DNA of 64,000 nucleotides from assembly GCA_018873245.2 (NCBI GenBank), contig JAEMBT020000008.1, positions 12,443,172 through 12,507,171 of the forward strand, written 5' to 3'. Below, piece after piece: positions 22,743 through 35,700 of the stretch. The notes under the pieces are model-generated. The model was not told the DNA's origin. It made no database searches and saw only the letters and a list, made by a program, of their open reading frames with translations. The stretch comes from Archegozetes longisetosus. Lineage: Eukaryota; Arthropoda; Arachnida; Sarcoptiformes; Trhypochthoniidae. Both the position numbers and the translations under genes were made by a program. Position 1 is the first letter of the stretch. Each line of letters opens with the position of its first letter.

Positions 22743-25700
22743 ATGGTCAAGAAGTGGAAAGAGAGAAAACCAGGTTTGATTTCACTTTCATATTAGTATC
22801 ATTTACATCAATATGTCTTACAGAAGGAAGACCTGCTGCTAGAGTTCAACAATCACTTCCATCTGAAGAAGATTTTCCCGAATTAGGTTCTCCAGCATCG
22901 CGGCCAACACCTGTAGCTCCTTCACAGCCTTCAAGAGCAGGTCCGATTAGTTTTACAGCTCAAGATTTTTTGAGTTCAACAGAATCTGAATCAAGAGCTG
23001 GCTCGAGTAGTTCTGCAGCTCAAGAATTGTTGAGTTCAACAGAATTTGAGCCAAGGGCTGGTTCGAGTTTTTCTGCAGCTCAGGAATTTTTCAGCTCAAC
23101 AGAATTTGAGCCAAGAGCTGGTTCGAGTAGTGGCGTATCTGAAGGATATTCAAAACCTTATAGGATTGCGAGCGATACACCAAAGCAATTGGTATTATGA
23201 ATTTTTCTCTGGTTAATAATTTTAACCACAGATATGTTTTTTAATAGAAAACTTTTGCCCAATTGAATTGTTTCGCATTTCGATAACAAATCTTATTCTT
23301 CATTCACTTGATGTAGAAAGCAGAACTACAATCTTTAGCTCAAGATGTCAAACAGACACTGTTAGTAATGGCTCCACCGCCGCTAAAGCGGCCATTCGCT
23401 AAACGCCCGAATTTCCTGACCGAAGGAAGACCTGTCACTCTTTTGACTAATCATTTCCTACTGAGAGTTGGCAAAAAACAAGCTTTTCATTATGACATCA
23501 ACATAGAAGCAATGCCTAAAAATGTCATCAGCGACCCGAATATTGTTGACAAAGTTGTCGAAGAATCGAATAAAAGGGACAAAAACACAAAATATGCGCG
23601 AAAAATTGCGACAAAAGTGAACAGAAAGATATTTGAGAAAATGATAGAATCCTATTCAGGAAGCGGTCAAGTCTTCAATGGTATAAATCCTGTATATGAC
23701 GGTCAAAAGAATATGTTCACTTCGAAAATACTTGAAGGAACACAAATCAGAGGCAATTCTCTTTGTTTGAAAGTGGATTTAGATGAAAACCAAAGAACCT
23801 CAACGTTTTTTGTTAACATAAAATTGGCGGAAACTAATGAAGTAATCGATTTGAATATTTTGAATCAGTATCACAATGGAGTCACTTGTGACGATGAAGT
23901 GGTCAAAAAAAGTATACTTTTCATTAATACTCTTCTCCGTCACAACTCAACTATGAAAATGACACCAATCGGACAATCAATATTTGATTCAAACGTTCCT
24001 GGACAAGAAATCAGTCGTTTTGTCTTATTGGCGTATGGGCATTATAGTTCTGTTCGCAATTTGATGGTTGGACCAACTCTCAATGTTGATCGATCTGCTG
24101 CTTGTTTTTACAAACCGTTAAAAGTTGATAATTTAATTGAATCTATAATTAATGGGAACCTGTCATATTTGCCCATATTGAGCGATTCTGACAGAAACAA
24201 AATTAAGAAAGAATTGGCTGGTCTTCAAGTAGAGGCCATTCATATCTCATATGGAGGAACTTCAGGAACTTATTATCGTAAATATCGTGTTTTAGGCGTT
24301 TCCGTGTAAGTAAATCGAATTTAGAATTGGTTTGATCTGAATAACTTAATTTGTGTAATTTTTAGTAAATCTGCAAAAGATTACAAATTTGCATGGATTG
24401 AAAGAGACAAAAGTGGAAAAGAAGTAAATCACGGTCAAGTTAGTGTTGCCGAATATTTTCAACTTAAATACAAAAAGACAATGAAATATCCGCATTTGCC
24501 GTGCCTTGAAGTGGGAAACCCTTCGAATAAAGTGTTATTACCACTCGAAATGTGTAGAATCGTTCCACATCAGCGACTGAGGCGTTCGCTCACTAACGAA
24601 GAAAGATCTAAAATGACGACAATCGCTGGATCTCAATCGCCAAAAGACAGATTGAAGCAATCCGAACAATATGTTGCAAGTCAATACCATTCGGGACCAG
24701 TTGCTCAACAGAATCGTTCGTTTTTGTATGAATTTGGAATCGATGTCTCTAAAGAACTTCTCGAAGTCGAGTCAAGAATCATTGAACCGCCCAAATTGAA
24801 ATATAACGATAATAAATCAGTAGTTCCACAAAATGGAGAGTGGGACATGCATAAGACTCGAAGTAAATTTTTGAGAGCTGCCAGGTTTGGAATCTAATCT
24901 GTTTAATTCTGTTTACTTACGAATTTTTGAATAGTTTGCAGAAATGGATTATTATTAATCTTTCATTCACACGGTCTCTGACTAATAACATTATTGAGTC
25001 TTTTGCGGCTGAGCTCATTTCACAGGCCAAAGAAATGGGAATGAATATCAATAATAATTCAATTATTGCCAAAATCGAACAGTTCGATCCAAAGACAACT
25101 TTTGCTAACATTAAAAACAAAATAAGACAAGGCTTTCCAGGTCTACAAATGATTTTGTTCATAACTCCATTAAAATCAAATCCTTGTAGCGATGATATCT
25201 ATAGCGAAATCAAATTACTCGGAGACGTGGAGAAGGGATTTGCGACACAATGTGTGAATGTAGAGAGTATTTGGGGCGGTAGAGGACGTAAATGGAATAG
25301 AAGTTATTTAAGACAATTGATGCTCAAAATCAATCCAAAACTCGGTGGAACTAATGTTGCCTTAAGTGAAAGTACTCCATCAATGCCTTCGATATTCAAA
25401 GACAAGTCACTTATGATAATAGGTGCAGATGTGAACCATCCAGCACCTGCTGATAGAATCACGCCTTCAATTTCTGCAGCGGTCGGCAGTTACGACAGTG
25501 AGTTCTGTAATTATTACACGACTGTCACGATGCAACCTAAATCTCGCGAAGAAATGATTAAAAATTTGGATCGAATGGTTATTGATTTGTTGACTAATTA
25601 TCAATCACATAAAAGGAGTTTGCCTCAGAAGATAATCTTCTATCGCGATGGTGTCAGTGACGGCCAGTTCCAACATGTTATTGATAATGAGTATTCTCTG

Positions 25701-26324
25701 TTGCAAAAGGCTTTCAAACACTTTGGACCAAAATATACGCCAAAGATTACTTTCATAATAGTCCAGAAGAAACATCACACGCGATTCATTCCCAAATCGG
25801 TCTATTATGACAGATCTACTCCTAAATTACAAAACATATCTCCCGGAACTGTTGTTGAAAAATCGATCACACACAAGACTGATTTCGATTTCTATCTATG
25901 CAGTCATGAGGGAAGACTTGTGAGTATTGAATAATTAAAAGATTAATTGAATAAGAATTGAGTATCTGTTTAGGGAACGAGTCGCGCCGCGCATTACCAT
26001 GTATTGCAAGACGAAAATGGTTTTAACTCAAACGACATGTGCAAAATGACATATTATTTGTGTCATGTCTACGCGAGGTGTACTAAATCGGTGTCAATCC
26101 CAGCGCCGGTCTATTACGCAGATTTGGCAGCATATCGCGCTAAAGTACACGCATCAGCTCTTCAAGACAATCAGTTGAGATCTTCCAGTGATGTCAGTTC
26201 TGTGACTAGTGGTCGCTCTGAAGAAAATGAAAGAGATGTCGCTCATGAAGAAAATAAGTGCAGAACTTATGAAAAACTAATAGATGTGTTACCGGACCAG
26301 AAGCGAAGATTGTATTACTGTTAA
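22743..26324 (+). CDS. Argonaute (AGO1/2-clade, slicer-competent)
   Basis: Small-RNA-guided nuclease of RNA silencing. Six exons: 22743-22773, 22824-23191, 23317-24305, 24366-24884, 24935-25919, 25974-26324; all phases join, 1080 residues. Order: basic start and EDFPELG (about residue 25-31); a 20-residue Arg-Ala-Gly/Ser repeat in 3.5 copies (about 48-118); N domain; PAZ; MID with [14 protein letters not shown]. Catalytic residues are present: D801 (IGADVNHP), E842 (SREEMIKNL), D874 ([11 protein letters not shown]) and the His of GTSRAAHYH (971/973). HHTRF and the C-terminal [11 protein letters not shown] are also conserved. The tail carries a Ser/Glu-rich insertion before the last residues YYC; most relatives end YFA or YFV. 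The low-complexity N-terminus is reminiscent of AGO2 (siRNA) proteins; assignment to AGO2 rather than a lineage-specific clade is inference. Not a PIWI-clade protein by its motifs. Confidence 0.95.
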
Positions 26325-27572
26325 CTTGATATCGAGCTCATTATAAGTACTCAAAATGTGATAATCCTTGTCACTTTATACACTTTATAATCAAACAAAA
26401 ACTATTTTATTTGCCTTTCAAATTGAAACTTCAGCTATCAATTCATTGTTGTTAAAATATGAATGTTTTAAAACTTTTGGTTGATTAAGTAATGACGTTC
26501 TAGTCTGTATTGAGTCCAATAATGCTTTTCTCAAATCTTTTTTCGCACACTTTTATGGGTTCCTAAAGATTGTTATTCTGGATTTGATTTAAATGGCATC
26601 AGTTGTGATACTCTTAATGAGTAGTCGTCATAACTATTATTGATATAATACATATCTATTGATTTTATTAAAACTTGTTTGCATTGAAAGTTTACATTTT
26701 CGATTTGAAAGCTGACCCAAAGTTTATTAAGTCTTCGTTGCTTGCATTTTGCCATAATTCAAAGTTTTAAAGTTGGTTCTGAGTATATAATTCAATTTAA
26801 TTTGAACTAAATGGTGCTCATTTTACTAACATTAGCGCTACGCACGATTCGAGACGATTTGACCAACAGAATCAAACCTTCAAGCCCTAATCAACAGAAA
26901 ATTTGACTCGGATGTAGTCGAGTTGAGTCCGAGTCGCGGTTGAATTGAGGCTGGATATGATCCAAGCAGACAAACAAATTTGAATTTACGTTAAGCTAAA
27001 GAAGAAATCGCTTAGAACCTTCAAGAGTTTTCTAAGTGCTTATCTTATGACTAGTCATAAAGGCAATAAATTTGATTCATATGAATCATCAGTTCAAACG
27101 TCAGCTTCTCACTTCTATAATTTATGGTAACAAAAACAAAAAATGTATTTATTCATTAATTATGTGTTAAAATATTGATAGGCTGTAAAAGCATTGACAT
27201 AGTTAGGAGAAATTCAGGGGAAACAAACGTTGAACATCTGACACATTATGTGGATTAATACATATTTCTCATGGCTCTAACGATGAGCTGTTAGAAGATT
27301 CTAGAAGTTCTATGCACTTTTCTTATCTCAATATAAATTGAAAATTATTTATCTATTTGGGTCATATCTAACCTAACCTTTACTACTACTGCTTCAAACG
27401 TTAGTATATCGTTTAGCTAACATTAGAACACAATTCAATTTTATACGAAATTATCCAAAATGAATGAAATTGCAACTTGTCCTGAGATAATTAACATAAA
27501 CTATTCTCATAAAAGGACAATCGTAATCCCAATCGTAAAGTTACCATTTACGATAAGTATGAGAGGTATTCA
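26325..27572. other. Intergenic, nothing recognised
   Basis: AT-rich spacer downstream of Argonaute. A short 60-codon open frame on the minus strand (26573-26755) lacks any family signal. No obvious AATAAA close to the Argonaute stop was seen. Confidence 0.5.
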
Positions 27573-28259
27573 ATGGAAAACCTGTCATTATTAGGAGTGA
27601 GCATTAAACTTCAGCTATTTTGTTGTGTTAAATGTTTGAGTGAAGCCATCAAAGAAGCAAATCTGGGTGTTTTTCGTCATAATAACGAAAATACTTGGAA
27701 ATTAGAACTCAACCGAGAATTAAAGAACGCGCTTTATAATTATTTAGTTCCAGACCGACAGCTTAAGAAAAATACTTCAAATGAAGATGAAATGTTTGAA
27801 GTTATTTATCAAAAAATTCAAAAATTAAATAGCATGACAGAAGTTAACAAAATAGAATCATATATATTTTTAAAAGCGCACAAATTGGCAAATTTAGAGA
27901 TAAAATTTTTTGATAAAAAAATCTACGAGAAGAATGTTAACGAGTTCGTAGTTAACATTCACATTGAAGAGAAAAGAGATGGTTACAAAACCATTTTACA
28001 ATATTTGAAAGATCTCCAGAACTTAGGTGTTTTCGAAAGTGCTAAATCTATAAGCGATTTAAAGTATGATCAAAGAGAGAAATATGAGTTTGTAATATCT
28101 ATCGGAAAGTACTGGAAAATAACAGATCAAAATAATACCAACCTTATTAACATTCGAAAAGCTATTAGGGATCGAAATGATTCATTAAATAATAGCTTAT
28201 GCATATTCTATCCCAATTGCAAGTCAAAAGATTACTGTGGATATCGGCATAGAAAGTAA
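27573..28259 (+). CDS. Orphan protein with one Nab2/ZC3H14-type CCCH finger
   Basis: 228 residues, intronless, no family recognised for the body. The C-terminus is a single CCCH finger: C210, C216, C222, H226, spacing C-x5-C-x5-C-x3-H, which is the spacing of Nab2/ZC3H14 poly(A)-binding fingers rather than the tristetraprolin type. The rest is Lys/Asn/Glu-rich and predicted mostly helical by composition; no signal peptide or membrane segment is seen. Codon content looks like that of the neighbouring genes and the frame is clean from ATG to stop, so I think it is real, perhaps a lineage-specific or retro-copied gene. RNA binding is inferred from the finger only. Confidence 0.6.
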   Translation: MENLSLLGVSIKLQLFCCVKCLSEAIKEANLGVFRHNNENTWKLELNRELKNALYNYLVPDRQLKKNTSNEDEMFEVIYQKIQKLNSMTEVNKIESYIFLKAHKLANLEIKFFDKKIYEKNVNEFVVNIHIEEKRDGYKTILQYLKDLQNLGVFESAKSISDLKYDQREKYEFVISIGKYWKITDQNNTNLINIRKAIRDRNDSLNNSLCIFYPNCKSKDYCGYRHRK

Positions 28260-29460
28260 TCAGTAGAACTTTGATCGTTCAGTTGGTTGCTTAGAGAATA
28301 ACCTATCTCCAGCTTTAACTCCGCCCACCACTTATTAAGTAAATTATCAACTATTCATCTATAGGTCATATAGTCCATAATGAGCTTCACAACATAGAAA
28401 TCTGGAAAAGTTCACTAAAATGAATATTTGTTATTGCCCTTACATCGTAAGGATGTGTAATAGGCAAACCCACTACCTCTTGGCATGAGTTATACCCCTC
28501 AGCGTCAGTAGGACGATTCCTAAGATTAACAACAACATAAGTTTTTAGCGTCTAAACTACTTAGAGCTTATTTATCTTTATAATACGTTTTAAAAACAAC
28601 AGATAAATTATTTAAACTGTTAATTCATTTTGTATTAGAGTTTTAATTTTTTTGAAATGTAAATTATATGAAACTTTTTTATTTTATTCAATAAATAAGT
28701 CCAATTTGTGATAATAAATTGATATTTTTTGTGATTGAAGTTTTAAAAGTATGACAGGTTCTTAAACTTGTGATAATGGCTTCTCCATTGAAAAAAAATT
28801 AACGACTAGTCCTTTTACAGTATTAATTAAAAACTGAATACATATTAATACTTTTATCACTGAATGGATTGTGTTTTACTGTCTAAAAATGGCGAAAGTT
28901 ACTGAAAGATTGTTCGGCATCACAACTACACATCGAACATTTAAATAACTTAAAGAGATCTGACTTAGAATTGGAAGATGTAATTGCCTTGATTTCCAAA
29001 TGTCAATATCTTTCAACATTCTTTTGTTAAGAAATCATTCGATTAGAGGAAAACAATAAACACTAATAAAAAATTATTCAAAACTAATGAGAACATACTG
29101 TTTGTGAAATGACCAAAATTACTACAAAAATGATGTCTGAAACATAGTTTTATTTGTTCATAAATCGTTTAACGAAATTCTTTATTTCTTATATTTGTTG
29201 CATTTTATTTCGTTTAAATTGTTTAACGAAATAAACTTTGGCACTATTTATAAGTTTGATTTTTCAAATTTGAAGTAAGATTATAAAGTATGAGATAATC
29301 AGTAATTGTATAGCAATACAATTGTAACAATTGAAAAATGTAATTAATTCTGAGTCTAAGTATTAAATCCGTTTGCTATTGAAAGTTTTTTCTACAATTG
29401 TTCGAATTTATACATTAGTATCTCGGATGTAGTAAATTGCTGTGGACCGATATTTTTCAC
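28260..29460. other. Intergenic, nothing recognised
   Basis: AT-rich, no convincing open frame or RNA gene on either strand. A few local hairpins such as CTTACATCGTAAG near 28440 are too small to interpret. Confidence 0.5.
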
Positions 29461-29940
29461 GATAGTGAGGATACACTAAAGTTGCGACTAGTTCTGAATT
29501 CTCGGAACCAAACCAAACCAAATCCTCAAAATGCAACCCAAACCTAACCAAACCAAACTGCGATTTTTTGACACAACCCAAACCAAAAAACCAAACACTT
29601 AAATATTTGAAAGTGTAAAATATTTTCAAATTGACGGGAAAGTGTTATTACTGTTTTTGGACATAAAGTTTTGAGAAATTCTCATTTTTATCTCACTAAA
29701 AATGCTTTTACACTGAATTTACATATTTTTTTAAAGAAATTTGAAAAAAAGTTCGGAAAAAATTGAAAAATTTTTTTTTGGTTCTGCCGAAACAAAGTAA
29801 AACCAAACTGAAGATTGTCGCAAAAACCAGAACCAAACCATAACCAAATGTTTTTCGAAATTCGGAACCAAACCCAACCCAAACCGAACCAAACCCAAAA
29901 GAACTGAAACCAATCGCAACTTTAGGATACACCTTAAAGA
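29461..29940. mobile_element. CCAAA-rich element with TAAAGTTGCGA inverted ends
   Basis: The ends share TAAAGTTGCGA in inverse orientation (left 29477-29487; right TCGCAACTTTA at about 29915-29925), each flanked by a GGATACAC-like phrase. The interior has two blocks of degenerate AACCAAACC-type repeats (about 29508-29600 and 29780-29900) on either side of a T/A-rich middle. The repeats leave open frames full of Gly-Phe-Val-Trp on the minus strand; these are not genes. Confidence 0.55.
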
Positions 29941-30502
29941 GGTACAGTTGAGGACTTTGAAATTTCCTGAGGGTTTTACTGATCATCAGTAAAAATTCAA
30001 TTCAAGCCTCAATTTAGTGAAATAAAAGTTTGTTAACTGATTATTAATATTTGAAAATGAAAATCTAAGTAAGCTCTAGGTATAACCTATGATTATTAAC
30101 ATCGCATTACTGATAGACATAACTTTAGTCATGTTGTGATCATTTTGATATCAGACTTTATAGAAATTATGCTTTAAAACAAAATGAATAAATTGATTCA
30201 TAAATAAAACGCACCTCATTTCATAATAAATCAAAAAGTTTTGATGATAGATTTGTATAATCAGTTAAATAATTATAGTGAAGTTGGCCGAGCTTTCGGT
30301 TGCATCTATAAAGTAGGAAAATATTTTCCCTAAAATGTTAACTTTTTTTTAGTGTATTGTACATGTATTGAACTCATGAGAATTAAGAATAAATCTTCTA
30401 TCCAAACTTGTGTGTTTTATATATCATTCATGGAGTTTGAAACTGTGAGTATTTTACTTAAAATTTAGCTTCTTATTCCTTAGGAAATTTCAAAGTACTT
30501 AA
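29941..30502. other. Intergenic, nothing recognised
   Basis: AT-rich spacer between two repeat elements with no coding or RNA signal seen. Confidence 0.5.
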
Positions 30503-31657
30503 CCCCTCAGTGAAACCATGGCTGAAAAATCCGCCATTTGAACTTTGAATTTTTATTAAAAATCCTAGGTTTGCGTCACATCTGAAAAAATTTAGGTATT
30601 CCTCAGAAAAGTTTCTCGCTATCGAACTGTGTAATTCATTTTTTAAAATTCAATTTAATTAGTTTCTAACTAATTTCAACAAACTACTACTAAAACTTTT
30701 CGGATACGAGTCCCAAACACGTCAGTATTTTCGTATAAAATTTCAATGTTTTCTTCGAGTCAAGTTCTGACGAGAGGTTTGCTTTCCAATCATAGTGTGC
30801 TGCAGCAAAACTTGCGAATCAGAGGTTTTACTACGTCACTATTTCTCTATCAGACATAACACAAACTTTTAATACTGGCAGCTTATATCGAAGGCTAAAA
30901 TAGTGGCTGAAAATTCAGCCAAACTATAAGGCAACTGTTATCGATGCATTTCCCGCGTGAAAGTCTTTATAAAGGAGAAACCCGTGACTGATTAGTTTAT
31001 ATGTGCAAAGTTTTTAATAAATGGCTTTATAGCGAGTTCTAAATACTCGTCATAATATAGATAATTGATTTTTAAAGAGTGTTAATAGAGATTTCAAAAG
31101 TTTGGAACTCTTGAAGCGCTCAACCGATATGCTTAAGACATTTCTGGAAACTGTATGCAAAAACCTTTGAATTGATGTGCATATCATACTCTGTTCCAAT
31201 AGGTCCACCGATGAACATCGGTGATATACACATTAATTCAAAGATTTTTGCACACAGTTTCTAGAAATATGTCTTAAGCATATCGGTTGAGCGCTTCAAG
31301 AGTTGTAAGCTTTAGAAGCTTTGATTACCACTTTAAAAATCAATTATCTATATGATGACGAGTGTTTAGAACAACGCTATAAAAACATTTATTAAAAAGC
31401 TTCGCACATATAAACAAATCAGCCACGAGTTCGACCGTTATAAAGATTTTCACGCGGTAAATGCATCTACCATAGTTGCCTTATAGCTTGGCTGAATTTT
31501 CAGCCACTATTTTAGCTTTTGATATAAGCTGCCGGTACTCGAAGTTTGTGTTATGTTTATTAGATTTCTAACAGTCCTTAGAATGACTTTAGACTAGCCT
31601 AAAATTTTTCAGCCACGAGTACCAATAGGGAAAGTTTCAAACCGTTCCACTGAAGGG
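30503..31657. mobile_element. 1.15-kb foldback element with TTAA target sites (piggyBac-type MITE)
   Basis: Element flanked by TTAA at 30499-30502 and 31658-31661. Terminal inverted repeat: CCCCTCAGTGAAAC on the left, GTTCCACTGAAGGG on the right. TTAA target duplication plus ends starting CCC is the signature of piggyBac-family elements. Inside, long subterminal arms are inverted: 30885-31190 corresponds to about 31210-31530, with an only ~25-bp centre near 31200, so the core can fold into a very long hairpin. No transposase frame is present, so it is non-autonomous. Confidence 0.8.
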
Positions 31658-32772
31658 TTAACTGTACACAATATCAGGGCATTGTATTTTTATATCATTG
31701 AAAAAAAAAATATTAAACGAATGCAATTCTAACATGGTCAAACAACATCCTGAATTTGTTTCTTAAACAAATTAAGCTTCATCACAACGATTGGCTGTAA
31801 TCTATCAATTATCAAACATTGAAAATCTCAATAAGAGCTTATTCTAAATGTTAGTCAAGAATAGTACCTAAAAATTTAAGAATTTTATATAGAACAGCAA
31901 AGTCTGAGATTTGGCTAAAAACGATAATTTAAGGGTGGAGAAAAATAAAAATGTTATCCTTGCATAACATAAAATCCAGACATAAATTAACGTAAAATTT
32001 TGTTTATTGGCGACAACGAAATTCTTGATAACAAGAAGGGAAGGATTGATGTTTTTGAGAATAACCTTCAAAGTAATGAAAGTGAATTCATTTATCCTTC
32101 AAATAGTTGCTTTCAAACAATTTATCGGTTGCAAAACACTTCTAGAGTTATATTACAGCCAAATTTAGTTATATTAGCAATGTATTAATTTCAAAAGTTT
32201 ATTCAAAGAGTATAGAGTTTAAAAACAATAATTATTCGTTTAATCTAAATGAAAATATGTAGATTATCTATTTTATTCCTTCTAAGACATGGTCATAAGT
32301 ATTTTCCATGTTTATGAAATAATTAGATCACTATTCATCTGATACACGATTCATTTGTCTAATCTTGGTCACTTATGACTTTCTAATAGTGTTCGCAATA
32401 TCAGATATCAATTCAGTAGTGTCTTCCATTTTAACCATAGAATTAAATACAACACAATATGATCGAACATTTAATTCAAACAAAGTATTTTATAATGCGT
32501 ATCAAAGTAGGAAATCAAATTGGACTCAAAAACGGGAGTAATAGTGCAATAACGAGAAATAGCTTGAGGATAGAACTATTTAAGTACTGCCCACTGCAAA
32601 TAGCAATACACACGTTGGAAAAGTCACTGAATTGAACTGAGCGTTTAGCAATTTTTGTTAGTCTGTTTCGAATAGGGAACTTCAAAAGTTTTTCTTCATA
32701 TGTGACGCAAGTATTTGAAAAACATACAAATAAGAAAGTGTTCAATTTTTCAAATCAAACATATAATTAAAA
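31658..32772. other. Intergenic upstream of the ABCA gene
   Basis: AT-rich region that should contain the ABCA promoter. A 62-codon frame at 32000-32188 (+) looks mildly coding-like but starts from a non-ATG codon and has no recognised domain. A TATAATTAAAA stretch just before the ABCA start codon is probably 5'UTR. Confidence 0.4.
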
Positions 32773-35700
32773 ATGGATTTTCGACAACGTTTCAAAATTA
32801 TAAAACTATTACTTATGAAAAATTGGAAAATTAGATTTCATAATAAGTTGTCGTTTGTTCTCTTATTCTCAATACCAATCATTTTTTCATTACTTATTGT
32901 CATCATATCTAATACAACTCGGCATGGAGATGAACATCAATACAGATATTTTGATGAAAATGGTGTCAACAAAACAAAACTATCCTCAATATTATCATCA
33001 CCCGAGAGTGCATTTCAATCGATTACTTTTAATAAATGTTTAGGAGAAAACAGACAACATAAATCTGGCAAAAATTCGATGGCTATAGTTTATACGCCTA
33101 TCAATTTTTATACTACAAAGTTAATTAAACGTTTTGAAGACATCATGAAAAATAAGTTTGTCTCTTATACTTTTTCTATTAAAGCGACCAAAAGTAAGTT
33201 TGAATTGAATAAACTATTGAGAGATATGATTGTTAGTCCACATATGGATGGTATACAATGTATTTATGGTATTCAGTTTGATTATGATAATCACCTCGAA
33301 GTACCCAAACATTTAAAATACAGTATAAGTGTTTCAAACTTAGACATTTATAACAACAAAATCTATAGGAATCTTAATGGAGAATATCAGACATTCGATG
33401 AAAGTAATGATTATATTAATTATGGATTCATTCAATTGCAAACTGCTATAGATTTGGCTCATATTTCGATTGTAACAAATAATACAATACTTCGAAAGAC
33501 TAATATATTGATACAGAAGATGCCAATTCCGGAACGAGATAAGATTCAAAAAATTTACAAATCAGATGACTACTATTGGCGTGTCCAATTGGTTATGATA
33601 TTCAGTCTGCTAGTTATGTTACCCGTAATTGTTAAGCGAATAGTTGAAGAAAAGGCCACAAAAGTCACTGAATATTTAGTTCTGTTGGGAATCGGGAAAC
33701 TTGAGCATTGGATGAGTATTATTATTGACGCCTTATTGCTACTATTTCCACAAAACTTGATAATCGCTTTTATTCTGGATATACCTGTTACCAAATACAA
33801 TAACAATGAAACTGGAGACACAGTTGATTCAAATTCACTGTTATTTGGCTTAAACTTTTCTCTATTCGTATTTTTCATAGTGCTATTCTTAATTCAATCA
33901 ATACTTTTGGTGTGTTTCATATCTGTATTGTTTAAAAGTCCGAATATAGCAGTTATCTCAACAATACTTATATGGATTCTATCATTCGTTATTCCAATAA
34001 GTTATTTGGCTATATATGTTGGAAGAGTTGATCCTAAACTTAGTTCGTGGGGAAATGAATGGCTGTCATGTTTGATACCAAACTGTGCTCTGTTTTGGTT
34101 TATGCGAATATCGCATGGACTTCATGTAAACGCTTATTTTGGTGCCACTTGGAGTCATATATTAGATCCAGGATATCTCACAGATGACATGTCTTTAGGA
34201 CATGTATTTATAGCTATGTTCATTTCTTATCCATTGTATGGACTATTGATTTGGTATTTGTCATCAATAATGACATCTCAGCAGACATTTGCAAAGCCTT
34301 TCTATTTTCCAATTAAATACATTTACGATAAGCTCTTTGAAAAGAATAATCAAAAAAATTACGAAACAATGTTTGATAGCGGAAATGATTCAATTATCGT
34401 GAGCAACTTGAGTAAAAAATATAAATCAATGTTTGGTTTCATGAGTGAAAATGTGCTCAAAAATATTGATTTAGAAGTAAGAGATAAATCGATTGTTGTA
34501 GTTCTTGGACCAAATGGTTCGGGAAAGACTACTTTGACTAATATTATAACAGGTAATTATTTTTACAGTAACAGTCGTATTTTAGAATAGTTCTGACTTA
34601 AAACATAAATCAATTAAAACCAATAATAAATGTTCAAAATTTGTGTTGAAAGGATTGCTTGAATATGATGGTCAGGTCGTTATAGGTGGACATGATATCT
34701 CAAAAGAAACAAAATTAGTACAAAATATGATTGGAATTTGTCCACAACAAAATGTTTATTACAAATGGTTGACAGTTAGAGAACATTTACAACTATTTTA
34801 TGACTTGAAAGTAGCACTGCGTAAAAGAAATGACGGATATGGTACTCAACAATTGATTCAATTACTAGATCTGGAGTCAGATTTGAATAAAGAGGCCTTC
34901 AAACTGTCGGGTGGAACAATGAGAAGATTAGTTCTTGGAATGGCTCTCATTGGACCAAACGGTATTTTAATATTAGACGAACCGACGGTCGGATTAGATC
35001 CAAAAGTTAGACAAAAAGTATGGGATTTGATTATCGATGCGAGAAATAGTAAATCAGTTTTGATTACTTCACATCATTTAGAAGAAGCAAATTTGTTGTC
35101 AGATACGATTGTTGTCATATCAAATGGAGTAATCAGTTTCAAAGGTTCGACTTTGAAAATGAAGAAACAGTTTGATTCTGGATATCAGTTGAAAGTTTTG
35201 AAAAGCTTTGAATTCGAGACTGAAAGTCAAATCACAAAAATAATTTCAAAATATGCAAAAATCAAATCTTTTGAAAAAAATGATATGAGAGATAACGAAG
35301 AACTACAATATGAACTTGATTTTGAAGATAGTAAACAATTTTCTCAAATGTTTGATGAGTTGGAATCAAAATTTGGTGTTTTGGCAATCAATAACTTATC
35401 ACTTGGAATGAAAACTCTTGAAGATTGTTATGCGAACATCATAAATAAAAAAGGTCTTCAACTTGAAATCAGTTCTCCATTAAATGATAATGACAGTTGT
35501 GTGATTGAAGAATCGACAGGATTTGAGAGAAAATCACAAAAGCCTTATGAACTGATTTTGCAACAGATCACAGCAATTTTGGTTAAGCGACTGAACTATC
35601 TCTCAAAACATTATACCTTATTCTTAACATTAATAGTTATACCGATATTTTTCATATCGTTATTATTTATTGCGATTCATACATATCAAATTTTTCAAAC

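Noticed and set aside
29408-29986. Several overlapping minus-strand frames rich in Gly, Phe, Val and Trp
   Set aside because: Generated by CCAAA-type repeats inside an inverted-repeat element.
32000-32188. 62-codon plus-strand frame upstream of ABCA
   Set aside because: Non-ATG start, no domain; possible but unsupported exon.
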